Shown here: positions 1 through 6,205 of the stretch, in pieces
Numbering within the stretch: position 1 is the first letter of the stretch
How the letters are laid out: every line of letters begins with the position of its first letter
Assembly (NCBI GenBank): GCA_003489165.1
Contig: DNJG01000001.1
Coordinates: 1-23,088, forward strand
DNA from: Nitrospinota bacterium
GTDB lineage: Bacteria; Nitrospinota; Nitrospinia; UBA9942
Reading direction: 5' to 3'
Length of the DNA: 23,088 nucleotides
Program-made: the position numbers and the translations under genes
Notes under the pieces: generated by a model
The model's input: only the letters and a program-made list of their open reading frames with translations
What the model was told of the DNA's origin: nothing
Database searches by the model: none

Positions 1-105
1 AAATGCAATTAATATATCTATGCGAAGCTTTAAGATATGAATGTATGCCTTGATTGTTGTCATTACTGAATTTTCTGGATATGATAGGACAATTTCTCTA
101 TTCAT
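1..105 (-). CDS. N-terminal fragment of a UbiA-type prenyltransferase, possibly haem O synthase (runs off the window)
   Basis: A minus-strand frame opens with ATG at 105 and stays open for 35 codons to the window edge, so only the N-terminus is visible. It contains the run YIHILKLRIDILIAF, which resembles the first helix of UbiA/CtaB proteins, where a K-x-R motif leads into a hydrophobic segment. CtaB farnesylates haem B to haem O for haem-copper enzymes, so a position just after the subunit I/II genes would make sense. There is no clear Shine-Dalgarno and a terminator lies between it and the operon, so it would need its own promoter. The call rests on about 20 residues plus context. It could be another membrane protein or a chance frame. 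Confidence 0.4.
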   Translation of the reverse strand, partial: MNREIVLSYPENSVMTTIKAYIHILKLRIDILIAF

Positions 106-136
106 ATAAAATTAGGTTATAAGAATTTTAATTTTA

Positions 137-172
137 GGGCAGGGCTATGGCTTAATGACCATAACCCTACCC
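137..172 (-). terminator. Stem-loop terminator ending the porin/NO-reductase operon
   Basis: Two 14-nt arms (137-150 and 159-172) flank an 8-nt loop. Read as minus-strand RNA, all 14 positions pair, two of them as G-U wobbles. Read as plus-strand RNA, those two positions are C-A mismatches, so the structure is built for the minus strand. An A/T-rich stretch, not a perfect U-run, follows. It lies 11 bases after the stop of the 43-aa gene. Confidence 0.7.
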
Positions 173-182
173 ATATTATTAA

Positions 183-314
183 TTACCCAATGTTCCACAC
201 CATAGACAACCACTTCCAATTAAGGAAGTAGAACATCACAAAGGCAACAAAGAAGATGATGATTATAACCCCTGTGCCTGGTGCCGGAAAATCTTCATGT
301 CTTTCTTCTGCCAT
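183..314 (-). CDS. 43-aa single-helix membrane protein, last gene of the haem-copper reductase operon
   Basis: A short gene of 44 codons including the stop, too small for most gene callers. It starts with ATG at 314, right after a strong AGGAGGG Shine-Dalgarno, 10 bp downstream of the subunit I stop. The protein has a charged N-terminus (MAEERHEDF), then one hydrophobic helix (about residues 14-31) and an aromatic tail rich in Trp. The layout recalls the tiny one-helix accessory subunits of haem-copper oxidases (CcoQ- or subunit IV-like). I do not recognise a specific family. The strong ribosome-binding site and tight spacing make it very likely translated with the enzyme and possibly part of the complex. 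Confidence 0.75.
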   Translation of the reverse strand: MAEERHEDFPAPGTGVIIIIFFVAFVMFYFLNWKWLSMVWNIG

Positions 315-324
315 AAACCCTCCT

Positions 325-1863
325 TTAATAAACTAATTTGGCTTCGTTTGGTGCCAGTTTTCTGCCAAGGAATACTGAAAGGACTGATACACCAACATAC
401 ATTGCCCCGCCTACAGCAGCTAAAATGCCGCCTAATGCTGCTATGGTTGTAAAAAGAAGTACTGTCGGGTCAAATGAGAATGGGATGATGGAATCTGCAA
501 ATGTAACATCCCAATGTCTCCTTGGTGAGCCAAGTGTGCCTGCACCTGCCATCCCTAAAATCAGGAGAATCATTCCTGCGGCATATACATATGGCTGTGC
601 TGAAGCCCATTTTTTGCCTATAATCTCACGTCTGAATATAAGCGGAATTACATAATAGGTCAGCCCCATAAAGGCAAGGGTAGTTCCACCTACAACTGTA
701 GCATGAAAGTGGCCTGTCATAGCCCATGTGTTATGGGATTTAATAGACAACTGCTCTGTCCCGTATACAACACCTGTTATCCCGCCTATGAATCCGAATA
801 TTAAAAGAGAGAATATCATGGCAGGGAAACCCGGTTCACCCCACGGCGCCTTAGTCAGCCACTCAAAAAGCCCTTTTGTATATCCCTTCTTCCTCTGTGC
901 AACCTCAACTGCCATTGGAATTGCAAGGGCGTGAATCATACTGGCAAGAACAGCCAGATATAGGAAGTAAGATGTATTGAAAACCTTATGTGCAGGGCTA
1001 AGGGTCGGGTCTGTTAAGAGGTGATGCTCAGATGCCAAATTGATGAATAATATATACAGCACAAATGCTGTCCTGCATATCTTTTCATTAACAGGTTTTG
1101 CACCGACAGTTAAAGCCCCCAACAGATACCAGATAGAGACCATTGCAGTAACATTGATTTGCTGAGATGAATGCCCAAGTCCCCAGAATAATAACCTATA
1201 CATAGCCGGGTCCAAATTCTTTATAACCCCAAGAGACCACAGGAATGTCGGTATATAGATTATCGCACCACATGCAAGTGTAAATACTGCAATTATAGCT
1301 GCTGCTGACAAGCCGAATGTAAAGAGCGGTAAAGACCCCTCGTATGTCTTATCTGCCTTTGCTATTGCGAGAGTTCCAAAGAAGATACCACATGCAGTCA
1401 AGGCGCCGACTGCAAAGAGTATTATGCCGAGATAATACAGCGGATGTGCCTGCAATGGCACATAAGACGAGAACATAACAGTTGCATTATCAGTGAATAC
1501 CATTACATCAACAAGGATTGACCCGACGAGCATTAGTATATAGGCAAGCCATGCAACCTTTGGTGCCGCAAGTCTTGAATTAAGCACTACAGATGAGCCA
1601 AAATACAGCCCCGCAACTTCAAAGAAAATTATCCAGAATATAAGCATATTTAAACCGTGGGCTGTCAATGCCTTATAAAACCATTCAGGTGATAAAAGAT
1701 GAACTGCAGGCCAGCGGGTTAATGCAACAAGCAGTGCCATTATGCCGCCTATCAGGATGAAGACCACTGCAGTTACTGCGTTTATCCACATTAGATTCTG
1801 GGTTGTGGCATAAACCTTTTTCCCTGTGATAGGACAGGTTCTAAACTCCATTTCATTCGCCAT
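325..1863 (-). CDS. Haem-copper reductase subunit I, NO-reductase-like (sNOR-type candidate)
   Basis: A 512-residue polytopic membrane protein of the haem-copper superfamily. The histidine framework is complete: H69 and H387 for the low-spin haem, H385 for the high-spin haem, and H231, H280 and H281 for the CuB or FeB metal. In oxygen reductases H231 would begin the HPEVY motif, whose Tyr is cross-linked to the His. Here the motif is HSSQQIN, with Gln at the Tyr position (235) and Asn at 237. Lack of that Tyr is a hallmark of NO reductases; cNOR has Glu at this position. With a CuA subunit II and neighbouring nirK, this fits the CuA-containing sNOR type described from nitrifiers, reducing NO to N2O at the membrane. 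The start follows a clear GGGAGGG ribosome site. Superfamily membership is certain; the NO-reductase role is inference. Automatic annotation would probably say cytochrome c oxidase. Confidence 0.85.
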   Translation of the reverse strand: MANEMEFRTCPITGKKVYATTQNLMWINAVTAVVFILIGGIMALLVALTRWPAVHLLSPEWFYKALTAHGLNMLIFWIIFFEVAGLYFGSSVVLNSRLAAPKVAWLAYILMLVGSILVDVMVFTDNATVMFSSYVPLQAHPLYYLGIILFAVGALTACGIFFGTLAIAKADKTYEGSLPLFTFGLSAAAIIAVFTLACGAIIYIPTFLWSLGVIKNLDPAMYRLLFWGLGHSSQQINVTAMVSIWYLLGALTVGAKPVNEKICRTAFVLYILFINLASEHHLLTDPTLSPAHKVFNTSYFLYLAVLASMIHALAIPMAVEVAQRKKGYTKGLFEWLTKAPWGEPGFPAMIFSLLIFGFIGGITGVVYGTEQLSIKSHNTWAMTGHFHATVVGGTTLAFMGLTYYVIPLIFRREIIGKKWASAQPYVYAAGMILLILGMAGAGTLGSPRRHWDVTFADSIIPFSFDPTVLLFTTIAALGGILAAVGGAMYVGVSVLSVFLGRKLAPNEAKLVY

Positions 1864-1893
1864 TTTTAATCCCTCCCTCTATTAATACCCCTT

Positions 1894-2421
1894 TTAATCT
1901 TTTACAACTATCTTGCCAACCATTGTATGGTGGCCAACGCCGCAGAACTCATTACAAATGATGTGAAATGTGCCTGATGTTGAAGGTGTTAGATTTAATA
2001 TATTGTCATGCCCCGGCACTATCTGAAAATTCATATTCAAAGGCTGGAGTCCAAAACCATGCATAAGGTCAACAGAAGATATATGAAACTTGTAATTTAC
2101 CCCCTTCTTAAGCTCAAGTATAGGCACCCAGTTCCACATCTGCCCCTTAAGATATACATCAGCCCCATCAGGCGGCTTTACAACAGGTATCCCTGCCTCC
2201 TCCCCAACCTTATATTTTTCTATAAAGGCACTGGCAACCTTCTCAAAATCATCAGGTCTTATCTTCATAGGCTCAACTGAAGGATTCTGTCCACCCACAA
2301 AATGCCAGAGCGGCATCATCGTAAATAGTATGAGACACCAGATTATTGCTACTGTAATCCAAATCTTTTCTTGTTTATCAGCCGGTTTCCACCAATAAGT
2401 TTCAGGTGATGTTATAGGCAT
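1894..2421 (-). CDS. CuA-containing subunit II of the haem-copper reductase
   Basis: A 175-residue protein with one N-terminal transmembrane helix (about residues 20-40) and a periplasmic cupredoxin domain. The binuclear CuA centre is complete: H121, then C156, E158, C160, H164 and M167 in the motif CNEFCGVGHHTM. It therefore accepts electrons from a periplasmic carrier such as cytochrome c and passes them to subunit I. One helix instead of two is the arrangement of ba3-like enzymes. The start follows GGAGGGA with good spacing. It lies between the 51-aa gene (18 bp before it) and subunit I (30 bp after it), in one operon. Annotation as cytochrome c oxidase subunit II is structurally right, but the partner subunit suggests NO is the substrate. 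Confidence 0.9.
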   Translation of the reverse strand: MPITSPETYWWKPADKQEKIWITVAIIWCLILFTMMPLWHFVGGQNPSVEPMKIRPDDFEKVASAFIEKYKVGEEAGIPVVKPPDGADVYLKGQMWNWVPILELKKGVNYKFHISSVDLMHGFGLQPLNMNFQIVPGHDNILNLTPSTSGTFHIICNEFCGVGHHTMVGKIVVKD

Positions 2422-2439
2422 ATTATCCCTCCATTCAAA

Positions 2440-2595
2440 TTACGGTCCTGTAATGACAGCAGTTGGAGCATTTGCCAGCTCCATTACTCCCCAGATTACA
2501 TAAAATATAGTTGGTATTACTACCCCTAAAACAAACAGCATAGAAATATCATCATAAAAAACCTGCCACCGAGATATTTTCCCCTCCTCTTTCAT
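2440..2595 (-). CDS. 51-aa single-helix membrane protein preceding subunit II (subunit IIa-like)
   Basis: A short gene of 52 codons including the stop, starting at ATG 2595 after a G-rich ribosome site (GTGAAGGGG). The product has a charged N-terminus (MKEEGKISRWQ), one long hydrophobic helix (about residues 19-37) and a short tail ending ITGP. A one-helix protein directly upstream of a one-helix CuA subunit II matches the position and size of the subunit IIa-type peptides of ba3-like haem-copper enzymes, which supply the second helix missing from subunit II. Assignment to that family is by architecture, not by a recognised motif. It lies 59 bp after the porin stop and 18 bp before subunit II. 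Confidence 0.75.
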   Translation of the reverse strand: MKEEGKISRWQVFYDDISMLFVLGVVIPTIFYVIWGVMELANAPTAVITGP

Positions 2596-2654
2596 ATCCC
2601 CTTCACCCCCCTTCAAATAAAATAATTAGTTAGAAATTGACTGCCCCTATTCAG

Positions 2655-3968
2655 TTAGAATGCTACATTAACCTGCAGATATACAAAGTCTGCGGTCTTA
2701 TCCTTGTCAATTGTCCTGCCATAATAATCTGATGTCCCGCTCGCCTCTCCCGCACTCCTTCTTACCCAAGAAAGTTCACATTTAACATTTGAAGTTAAAC
2801 TTTGTCTTGCCATAATATTAATCTCCGAACCTAAATCATCTTTACTATTCGCATCCTTCTCAAATAGACTGTATTTCCAATATTCAGCACCTATCCATAG
2901 AGTTTCTGTCGGCTTTAACCCTGCATTTAAAGACATGGCACTCATATTTGACCAGCCTATGTCATCAGTGAAACCATAAAGAGGATGGTTTGTGGGATAG
3001 AGGTTCTGGAATGACTCTATTTTATTTGATGTTGAGGAGTTATCTCCTGTTGCGGTGTCATACTCGGCACCAATCCTTAAACCCATAATATCCTTTAATG
3101 TATAGCCGGCTTTTACAGCAAGGGCATTAGACTCCTGAGAGACTGTAGTCCCCCCTGATTTCATGTTATCTCCACCCTGTAGTGCATATTCGGCTGTATA
3201 GTCCGCATCTGCAAATTTGCCATTGAGTCTTACACCATATGTAAGGAGACTCCTCTCAGTTAAATCATTCTTATCCTGAAGTGCATAAAGGTCAATGGTG
3301 TTGTTCTGGATAGCCTTAATAATTGCATAGATGCCGATGAAGGTAGTGTCTTTATCATCTGTTGTGCCGTTTGTCTTAAAATCGGTTGTATCATTTGTAA
3401 CAGATTCCTTTATTTTTGAATAAAACAAATCCATACCAAAGGTATCTGTATTATACATAAGCTTCAGGGCATCAAAGCTCCTTGCAGTATTTGACCACTC
3501 AAATCCACCTATCAATCTCTGGTCGCCATAAGCCATAACCTGTCGGCCTAACTTCAATGATAATGGCTGGTCTAAAATACTATCAAACTGGACATAAGCC
3601 TGTTTTATATCGGTTGATTCAGAGTTGACTGTTGTTGTTGATGCGGCTGTTGTTCCTGATATGGTTGTTGATGTTGAAGCATTATCCTGCCCTGTCCCTC
3701 CGCCATCACTTGTCCCATCACTCCCCCATGCCCTGCTGTCCTGAACCTGTATATATGCCTTTGTCTTTTCATCTATCTTTGCATCTACATTGAGTCTTGT
3801 CCTCTGTATTATCTGCTCCTGACTCTTTGCCCCTGTTGTATTATTTGAAACACTCTCACCCCTAACCCTTATTTCTCCGCCTAACTTTACATCCACTGTC
3901 TCTGCAAATACTGAAGCTGTAAGAAATATTACAAATGCACTTACCGCTACTTTTATAAACCTTCCCAT
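2655..3968 (-). CDS. Outer-membrane beta-barrel porin (alginate-export-like fold)
   Basis: A 437-residue exported protein. It has a signal peptide (about residues 1-22, ending SVFA-ET), followed by alternating-residue beta strands typical of barrels, low-complexity Thr/Ser/Asp loops (about residues 88-120), and a C-terminal Phe, the outer-membrane insertion signature. The start is taken as ATG 3968: a TTG three bases upstream would also open the frame, but AGAGGTGG is better spaced for the ATG. As first gene of the NO-reductase unit it probably lets nitrite, nitrate or other small anions through the outer membrane; that substrate is inference. The family (porins of the alginate-export type, frequent beside respiratory genes in environmental bacteria) is a fold-level call only. 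Confidence 0.85.
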   Translation of the reverse strand: MGRFIKVAVSAFVIFLTASVFAETVDVKLGGEIRVRGESVSNNTTGAKSQEQIIQRTRLNVDAKIDEKTKAYIQVQDSRAWGSDGTSDGGGTGQDNASTSTTISGTTAASTTTVNSESTDIKQAYVQFDSILDQPLSLKLGRQVMAYGDQRLIGGFEWSNTARSFDALKLMYNTDTFGMDLFYSKIKESVTNDTTDFKTNGTTDDKDTTFIGIYAIIKAIQNNTIDLYALQDKNDLTERSLLTYGVRLNGKFADADYTAEYALQGGDNMKSGGTTVSQESNALAVKAGYTLKDIMGLRIGAEYDTATGDNSSTSNKIESFQNLYPTNHPLYGFTDDIGWSNMSAMSLNAGLKPTETLWIGAEYWKYSLFEKDANSKDDLGSEINIMARQSLTSNVKCELSWVRRSAGEASGTSDYYGRTIDKDKTADFVYLQVNVAF

Positions 3969-4004
3969 CAATCCACCTCTTCTTTAAATTAAAAATATTT
4001 TAAA

Positions 4005-4048
4005 ATAATAAATTTAATAATGGCATTAATCTATGACTTAAATCATAG
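4005..4048 (-). promoter_or_regulatory. Class-II CRP/FNR-family promoter of the porin/NO-reductase operon
   Basis: A near-perfect 18-bp palindrome (4031-4048) has arms CTATGA and TCATAG around six bases, giving the TGA-N6-TCA core of CRP/FNR-type sites. On the minus strand a TATTAT -10 box (4010 down to 4005) sits exactly where it belongs if the palindrome centre is at -41.5, the class II activator position. The start would be near 3998, with a leader of about 30 bases to the porin ATG. The regulator is not in the window. An oxygen- or NO-sensing FNR/DNR/NnrR-like protein is the obvious candidate by inference. Confidence 0.6.
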
Positions 4049-4066
4049 TTTGTCAATAGATAAAAT

Positions 4067-4122
4067 AAAAAAATTGATAACCCCCTTTTTATCCCTTTCT
4101 TAAAAATAAAGGGATAAGGGGG
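4067..4122 (-). terminator. Rho-independent terminator after nirK
   Basis: Two perfect nested arm pairs, ATCCCTTT/AAAGGGAT (4091-4098 with 4108-4115) and CCCCCTT/AAGGGGG (4081-4087 with 4116-4122), are separated by a 3-nt bulge and close on a 9-nt loop. On the minus strand the stem is followed within a few bases by seven T (4073-4067). It separates the cytochrome-nirK unit from the promoter of the porin unit. Confidence 0.7.
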
Positions 4123-4140
4123 ATTACCAATACATTTTAA

Positions 4141-4166
4141 TGCCCCACCAGTAAATAAGTGGGGCA
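4141..4166. terminator. Second stem-loop downstream of nirK
   Basis: A perfect 8-bp stem (TGCCCCAC with GTGGGGCA) has a 10-nt loop, starting 17 bases past the nirK stop. A T-run follows only on the plus strand, where no gene is being read. On the minus strand it more likely slows or protects the nirK transcript ahead of the stronger terminator. Confidence 0.5.
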
Positions 4167-4182
4167 TTTTTACGGTTATATT

Positions 4183-5196
4183 TTAATGGCCGGCATCTGC
4201 ACCACCAACCTTCAGAGGCTTAAATATTTGTGGTACCTCCGCACCTGTAACCTCAAGTATTCCTACAGCACCCTTGTCTATTGCACGTGATATTGCATGG
4301 TCAACAAGTATATACGCAGCAGGGACATCAACCTTAAATTCAATAATGGCAGCACCACCTGGTGGAATTAATGTGGTCTGGACATTCTTTGCAGGCTCAG
4401 AGCCTACAGCACCCTGCTGATATACTGTATCAAATATCTCACCTATTACATGGAATGAAGATGTAAGATTTGGACCTCCAACACCTACATACAAACGAAC
4501 TGTCTCGCCTACATTTGCCTTAAGATTTCCCGGTGTTGCCATTGGATTAAACTTCACATAGGTAGGCTGTTCGGCCCTCATCTTTTCCACATCAAACGAC
4601 TGTGCACCCTTCTCACCTGTCTTTCCTTTTGTATAGAAATCTCCTTGAACTACATAGTATTCCCTGTCAACCTTTGGAAGACCCTTTTCAGGCTCTACCA
4701 AAATTAATCCATACATACCATTTGCAATATGTGTTGGAATATGTGCTGTTGCACAGTGATAGACATATATACCAGGGTTCAATGCCTTAAAGAAAAAGGC
4801 AGTCTTTCCACCAGGAGGTGTCTGTGTAGCCTTTGCACCTCCACCTTGACCTGTTACTGCGTGAAGGTCAATTGAGTGAATGTTTTTACTTGCCCCACTG
4901 TTTTTCAAATTAAATGTAACATTATCCCCTACCTTGACACGGATGAATGGACCTGGAACGGTATCACCAAATGTCCAGAATGTATATTCAACACCATCTG
5001 CCAAGGTGCCTTTCTTCTCTGTCATTTCCATTTCTACTGTTACATTAGCCCCACCTGCTCTTGTAATCGCTGGTGGAACTTCAGGGGCTGTTGTCAATTT
5101 TGCAACCTCATCTGCTGCATTGCTGATGTTACTGATAGCAAAACTAACCAATAACCCTGTCAGAAACAAAATCCCCAACCTAATTTTCCTATTCAT
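4183..5196 (-). CDS. nirK: Copper-containing nitrite reductase (class II, AniA-like)
   Basis: Reduces nitrite to NO in the periplasm. The 337-residue protein starts with a signal peptide (about residues 1-27), then two cupredoxin domains, each around 140 residues. Type 1 copper ligands are H107, C148, H156 and M161. Type 2 ligands are H112, H147 and H300. The catalytic Asp (D110) and His (H249) are also present. The short T1 loop (HCATAHIPTHIANGM) is of the AniA/class II type. The frame opens six codons earlier, but those codons contain the AAGGAGGG ribosome site, so ATG 5196 is the real start. It follows the cytochrome gene by 52 bp, in the same transcription unit. The nearest electron donor is that cytochrome, and the product NO would be consumed by the NO-reductase-like operon downstream. 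Ligand set and length make this secure. Confidence 0.97.
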   Translation of the reverse strand: MNRKIRLGILFLTGLLVSFAISNISNAADEVAKLTTAPEVPPAITRAGGANVTVEMEMTEKKGTLADGVEYTFWTFGDTVPGPFIRVKVGDNVTFNLKNSGASKNIHSIDLHAVTGQGGGAKATQTPPGGKTAFFFKALNPGIYVYHCATAHIPTHIANGMYGLILVEPEKGLPKVDREYYVVQGDFYTKGKTGEKGAQSFDVEKMRAEQPTYVKFNPMATPGNLKANVGETVRLYVGVGGPNLTSSFHVIGEIFDTVYQQGAVGSEPAKNVQTTLIPPGGAAIIEFKVDVPAAYILVDHAISRAIDKGAVGILEVTGAEVPQIFKPLKVGGADAGH

Positions 5197-5248
5197 TGAA
5201 TTACCCTCCTTCATTCAACTTTAATCTTTTATAGACAATTTTTTTATC

Positions 5249-5782
5249 TTAATTGCTTTTACTTGCCACTCCGCCAGCTTTTCCAATCTCTCTTATATAA
5301 TTAACAAGCTCCCACTTTTCTTCATCACTAAGCATATCTTCAAATGGAGGCATACCGCTTTCTGTCCCATTTGTAATAACCCAGAATATCTCACCGTCTG
5401 TCCTTACAGTCTGCCATTTGGCATATGTAAAATTTCTCGGCGGAGGGCTAAATGAACTTGCTATTTCGCCGTCCCCTCTCCCCTTTTCACCATGGCAGTT
5501 GGCACATGTGCCTTTTCCATTGTATATTTCTTTTGCAACGGATAGAGATTTTGCATCTAACGCTACAATATTCTTTAGTCCCCTTACCTCTGCCAATTTG
5601 CCTGACGGAACCTTTGTCTCAAGTGTCTCATGGTCAGGAGATGACTCCAATGCCTTATGTTCAGCAGATTCATGGTCATCAGTAGAATTTGCCCGCGCTA
5701 CCCCAATGTTAAGCGATGTAAAAGCAAGATACAGAGGCACTATCAAAACAATTGCTAATAACACAACCTTCCAGTTTTTCAT
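5249..5782 (-). CDS. Periplasmic or membrane-anchored class I c-type cytochrome, probable donor to NirK and the CuA reductase
   Basis: A 177-residue protein with an N-terminal hydrophobic segment (about residues 5-29) that is either a signal peptide or an anchor. A charged, His/Glu/Asp/Ser-rich linker (about residues 33-60) leads to a single cytochrome c domain. Haem attachment is CANCH (C93, C96, H97), and the likely axial Met is M144 in GMPPF. The C-terminal helix (about residues 152-168, DEEKWELVNYIREI) is typical of class I cytochromes. ATG 5782 is chosen because the upstream GTG in frame (5800) begins within the ribosome-site region GGGGGTGAA. First gene after the sigma-54 promoter and directly before nirK, so an electron-transfer role to NirK is well supported by context but unproven. 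Confidence 0.9.
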   Translation of the reverse strand: MKNWKVVLLAIVLIVPLYLAFTSLNIGVARANSTDDHESAEHKALESSPDHETLETKVPSGKLAEVRGLKNIVALDAKSLSVAKEIYNGKGTCANCHGEKGRGDGEIASSFSPPPRNFTYAKWQTVRTDGEIFWVITNGTESGMPPFEDMLSDEEKWELVNYIREIGKAGGVASKSN

Positions 5783-5823
5783 TACTTCACCCCCTTTCAC
5801 TTTTATTTTTGTATAATAAAATA

Positions 5824-5889
5824 CCCGGTTCCTTATGTGAGGAGGAGGTGAATCGATATTGATTCGATTACCACCAATAAGGAACCGGG
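5824..5889 (-). promoter_or_regulatory. Large hairpin in the 5' leader of the cytochrome-nirK transcript
   Basis: A perfect 12-bp outer stem (5824-5835 with 5878-5889) encloses an inner stem of GGTG/CACC plus AATCGA/TCGATT (5847-5856 with 5864-5875) and a 7-nt loop. It lies entirely between the predicted start of transcription (about 5914) and the cytochrome ATG. One side of the internal loop is pyrimidine-rich on the minus strand. Its segment at 5844-5851 (TCACCTCC in RNA sense) can pair, with one G-U, to the ribosome site of the cytochrome gene (5787-5794). It may be a translational switch. It matches no riboswitch class I know. Confidence 0.55.
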
Positions 5890-5924
5890 CTAAATTATTT
5901 ACATAATCAGTCTATATCTATATG

Positions 5925-5940
5925 AGCAAAAGGGATGCCA
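5925..5940 (-). promoter_or_regulatory. Sigma-54 (-24/-12) promoter of the cytochrome-nirK unit
   Basis: The minus strand reads TGGCAT-N5-TTGCT with exact -24/-12 spacing. It differs from the consensus TGGCACG-N4-TTGCW only by T for C and C for G in the -24 box. Transcription would start near 5914, giving a leader of about 132 bases. Two inverted repeats at about -133 and -213 stand where enhancer sites for a sigma-54 activator belong. Confidence 0.65.
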
Positions 5941-6038
5941 CTATTTGAATATTCTAAATATTCTTATTCAACAACTTGATATTATTGATGTTATTAATTT
6001 TTCACACTAATGATAAATTAAGAGAGAAAAAATGGCAC

Positions 6039-6056
6039 TGTTACAGGAAGGTAACA
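6039..6056. promoter_or_regulatory. Enhancer-like inverted repeat 1 (proximal)
   Basis: Perfect inverted repeat TGTTAC-N6-GTAACA. Its centre lies about 133 bp upstream of the predicted sigma-54 start, a typical position for an enhancer-binding protein. A second copy is 80 bp further away. No gene for the binding protein is in the window. Confidence 0.55.
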
Positions 6057-6118
6057 ATAAAAAATGTCATTTTAAAAATATGATATGGATTATCAAACGG
6101 TTAGATAAAAATAGAAGA

Positions 6119-6136
6119 TGTTACTATTTGGTAACG
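6119..6136. promoter_or_regulatory. Enhancer-like inverted repeat 2 (distal)
   Basis: TGTTAC-N6-GTAACG, the same motif as the proximal site with one outer mismatch, and exactly 80 bp from it centre to centre. It lies between the kinase pseudogene and the promoter. The spacer differs in sequence between the copies, so the conserved part is GTTAC-N6-GTAAC. Confidence 0.55.
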
Positions 6137-6205
6137 GCAGGCTACTTTTTGACTACTTTGCATTTTAGCAATTATCTATCTTACTTAATTCTATTTTCTT
6201 TAAGT

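Noticed and set aside
325..2421. Ordinary cytochrome c oxidase (oxygen reductase)
   Set aside because: The fold is right, but the essential active-site Tyr is replaced by Gln, and nirK lies beside it; NO reduction is the better reading.
4051..4056. TTGACA as the -35 box of the porin promoter
   Set aside because: At 17-bp spacing it meets only a poor -10 (TAGATT). The palindrome with TATTAT in class II geometry explains the region better.
5418..5816. Plus-strand open frames opposite cytochrome c, nirK, sdhA, pepA and others
   Set aside because: They are antisense shadows of strongly supported minus-strand genes and show no protein-like motifs or ribosome sites.
5850..5870. FNR box in the leader hairpin
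   Set aside because: One TTGAT half-site is present but the partner ATCAA four bases on is missing; the symmetry is that of the hairpin.
6039..6136. NifA-type upstream sites (TGT-N10-ACA)
   Set aside because: The spacing between TGT and ACA is 12, not 10, the second copy ends in ACG, and no nitrogen-fixation gene is in the window.
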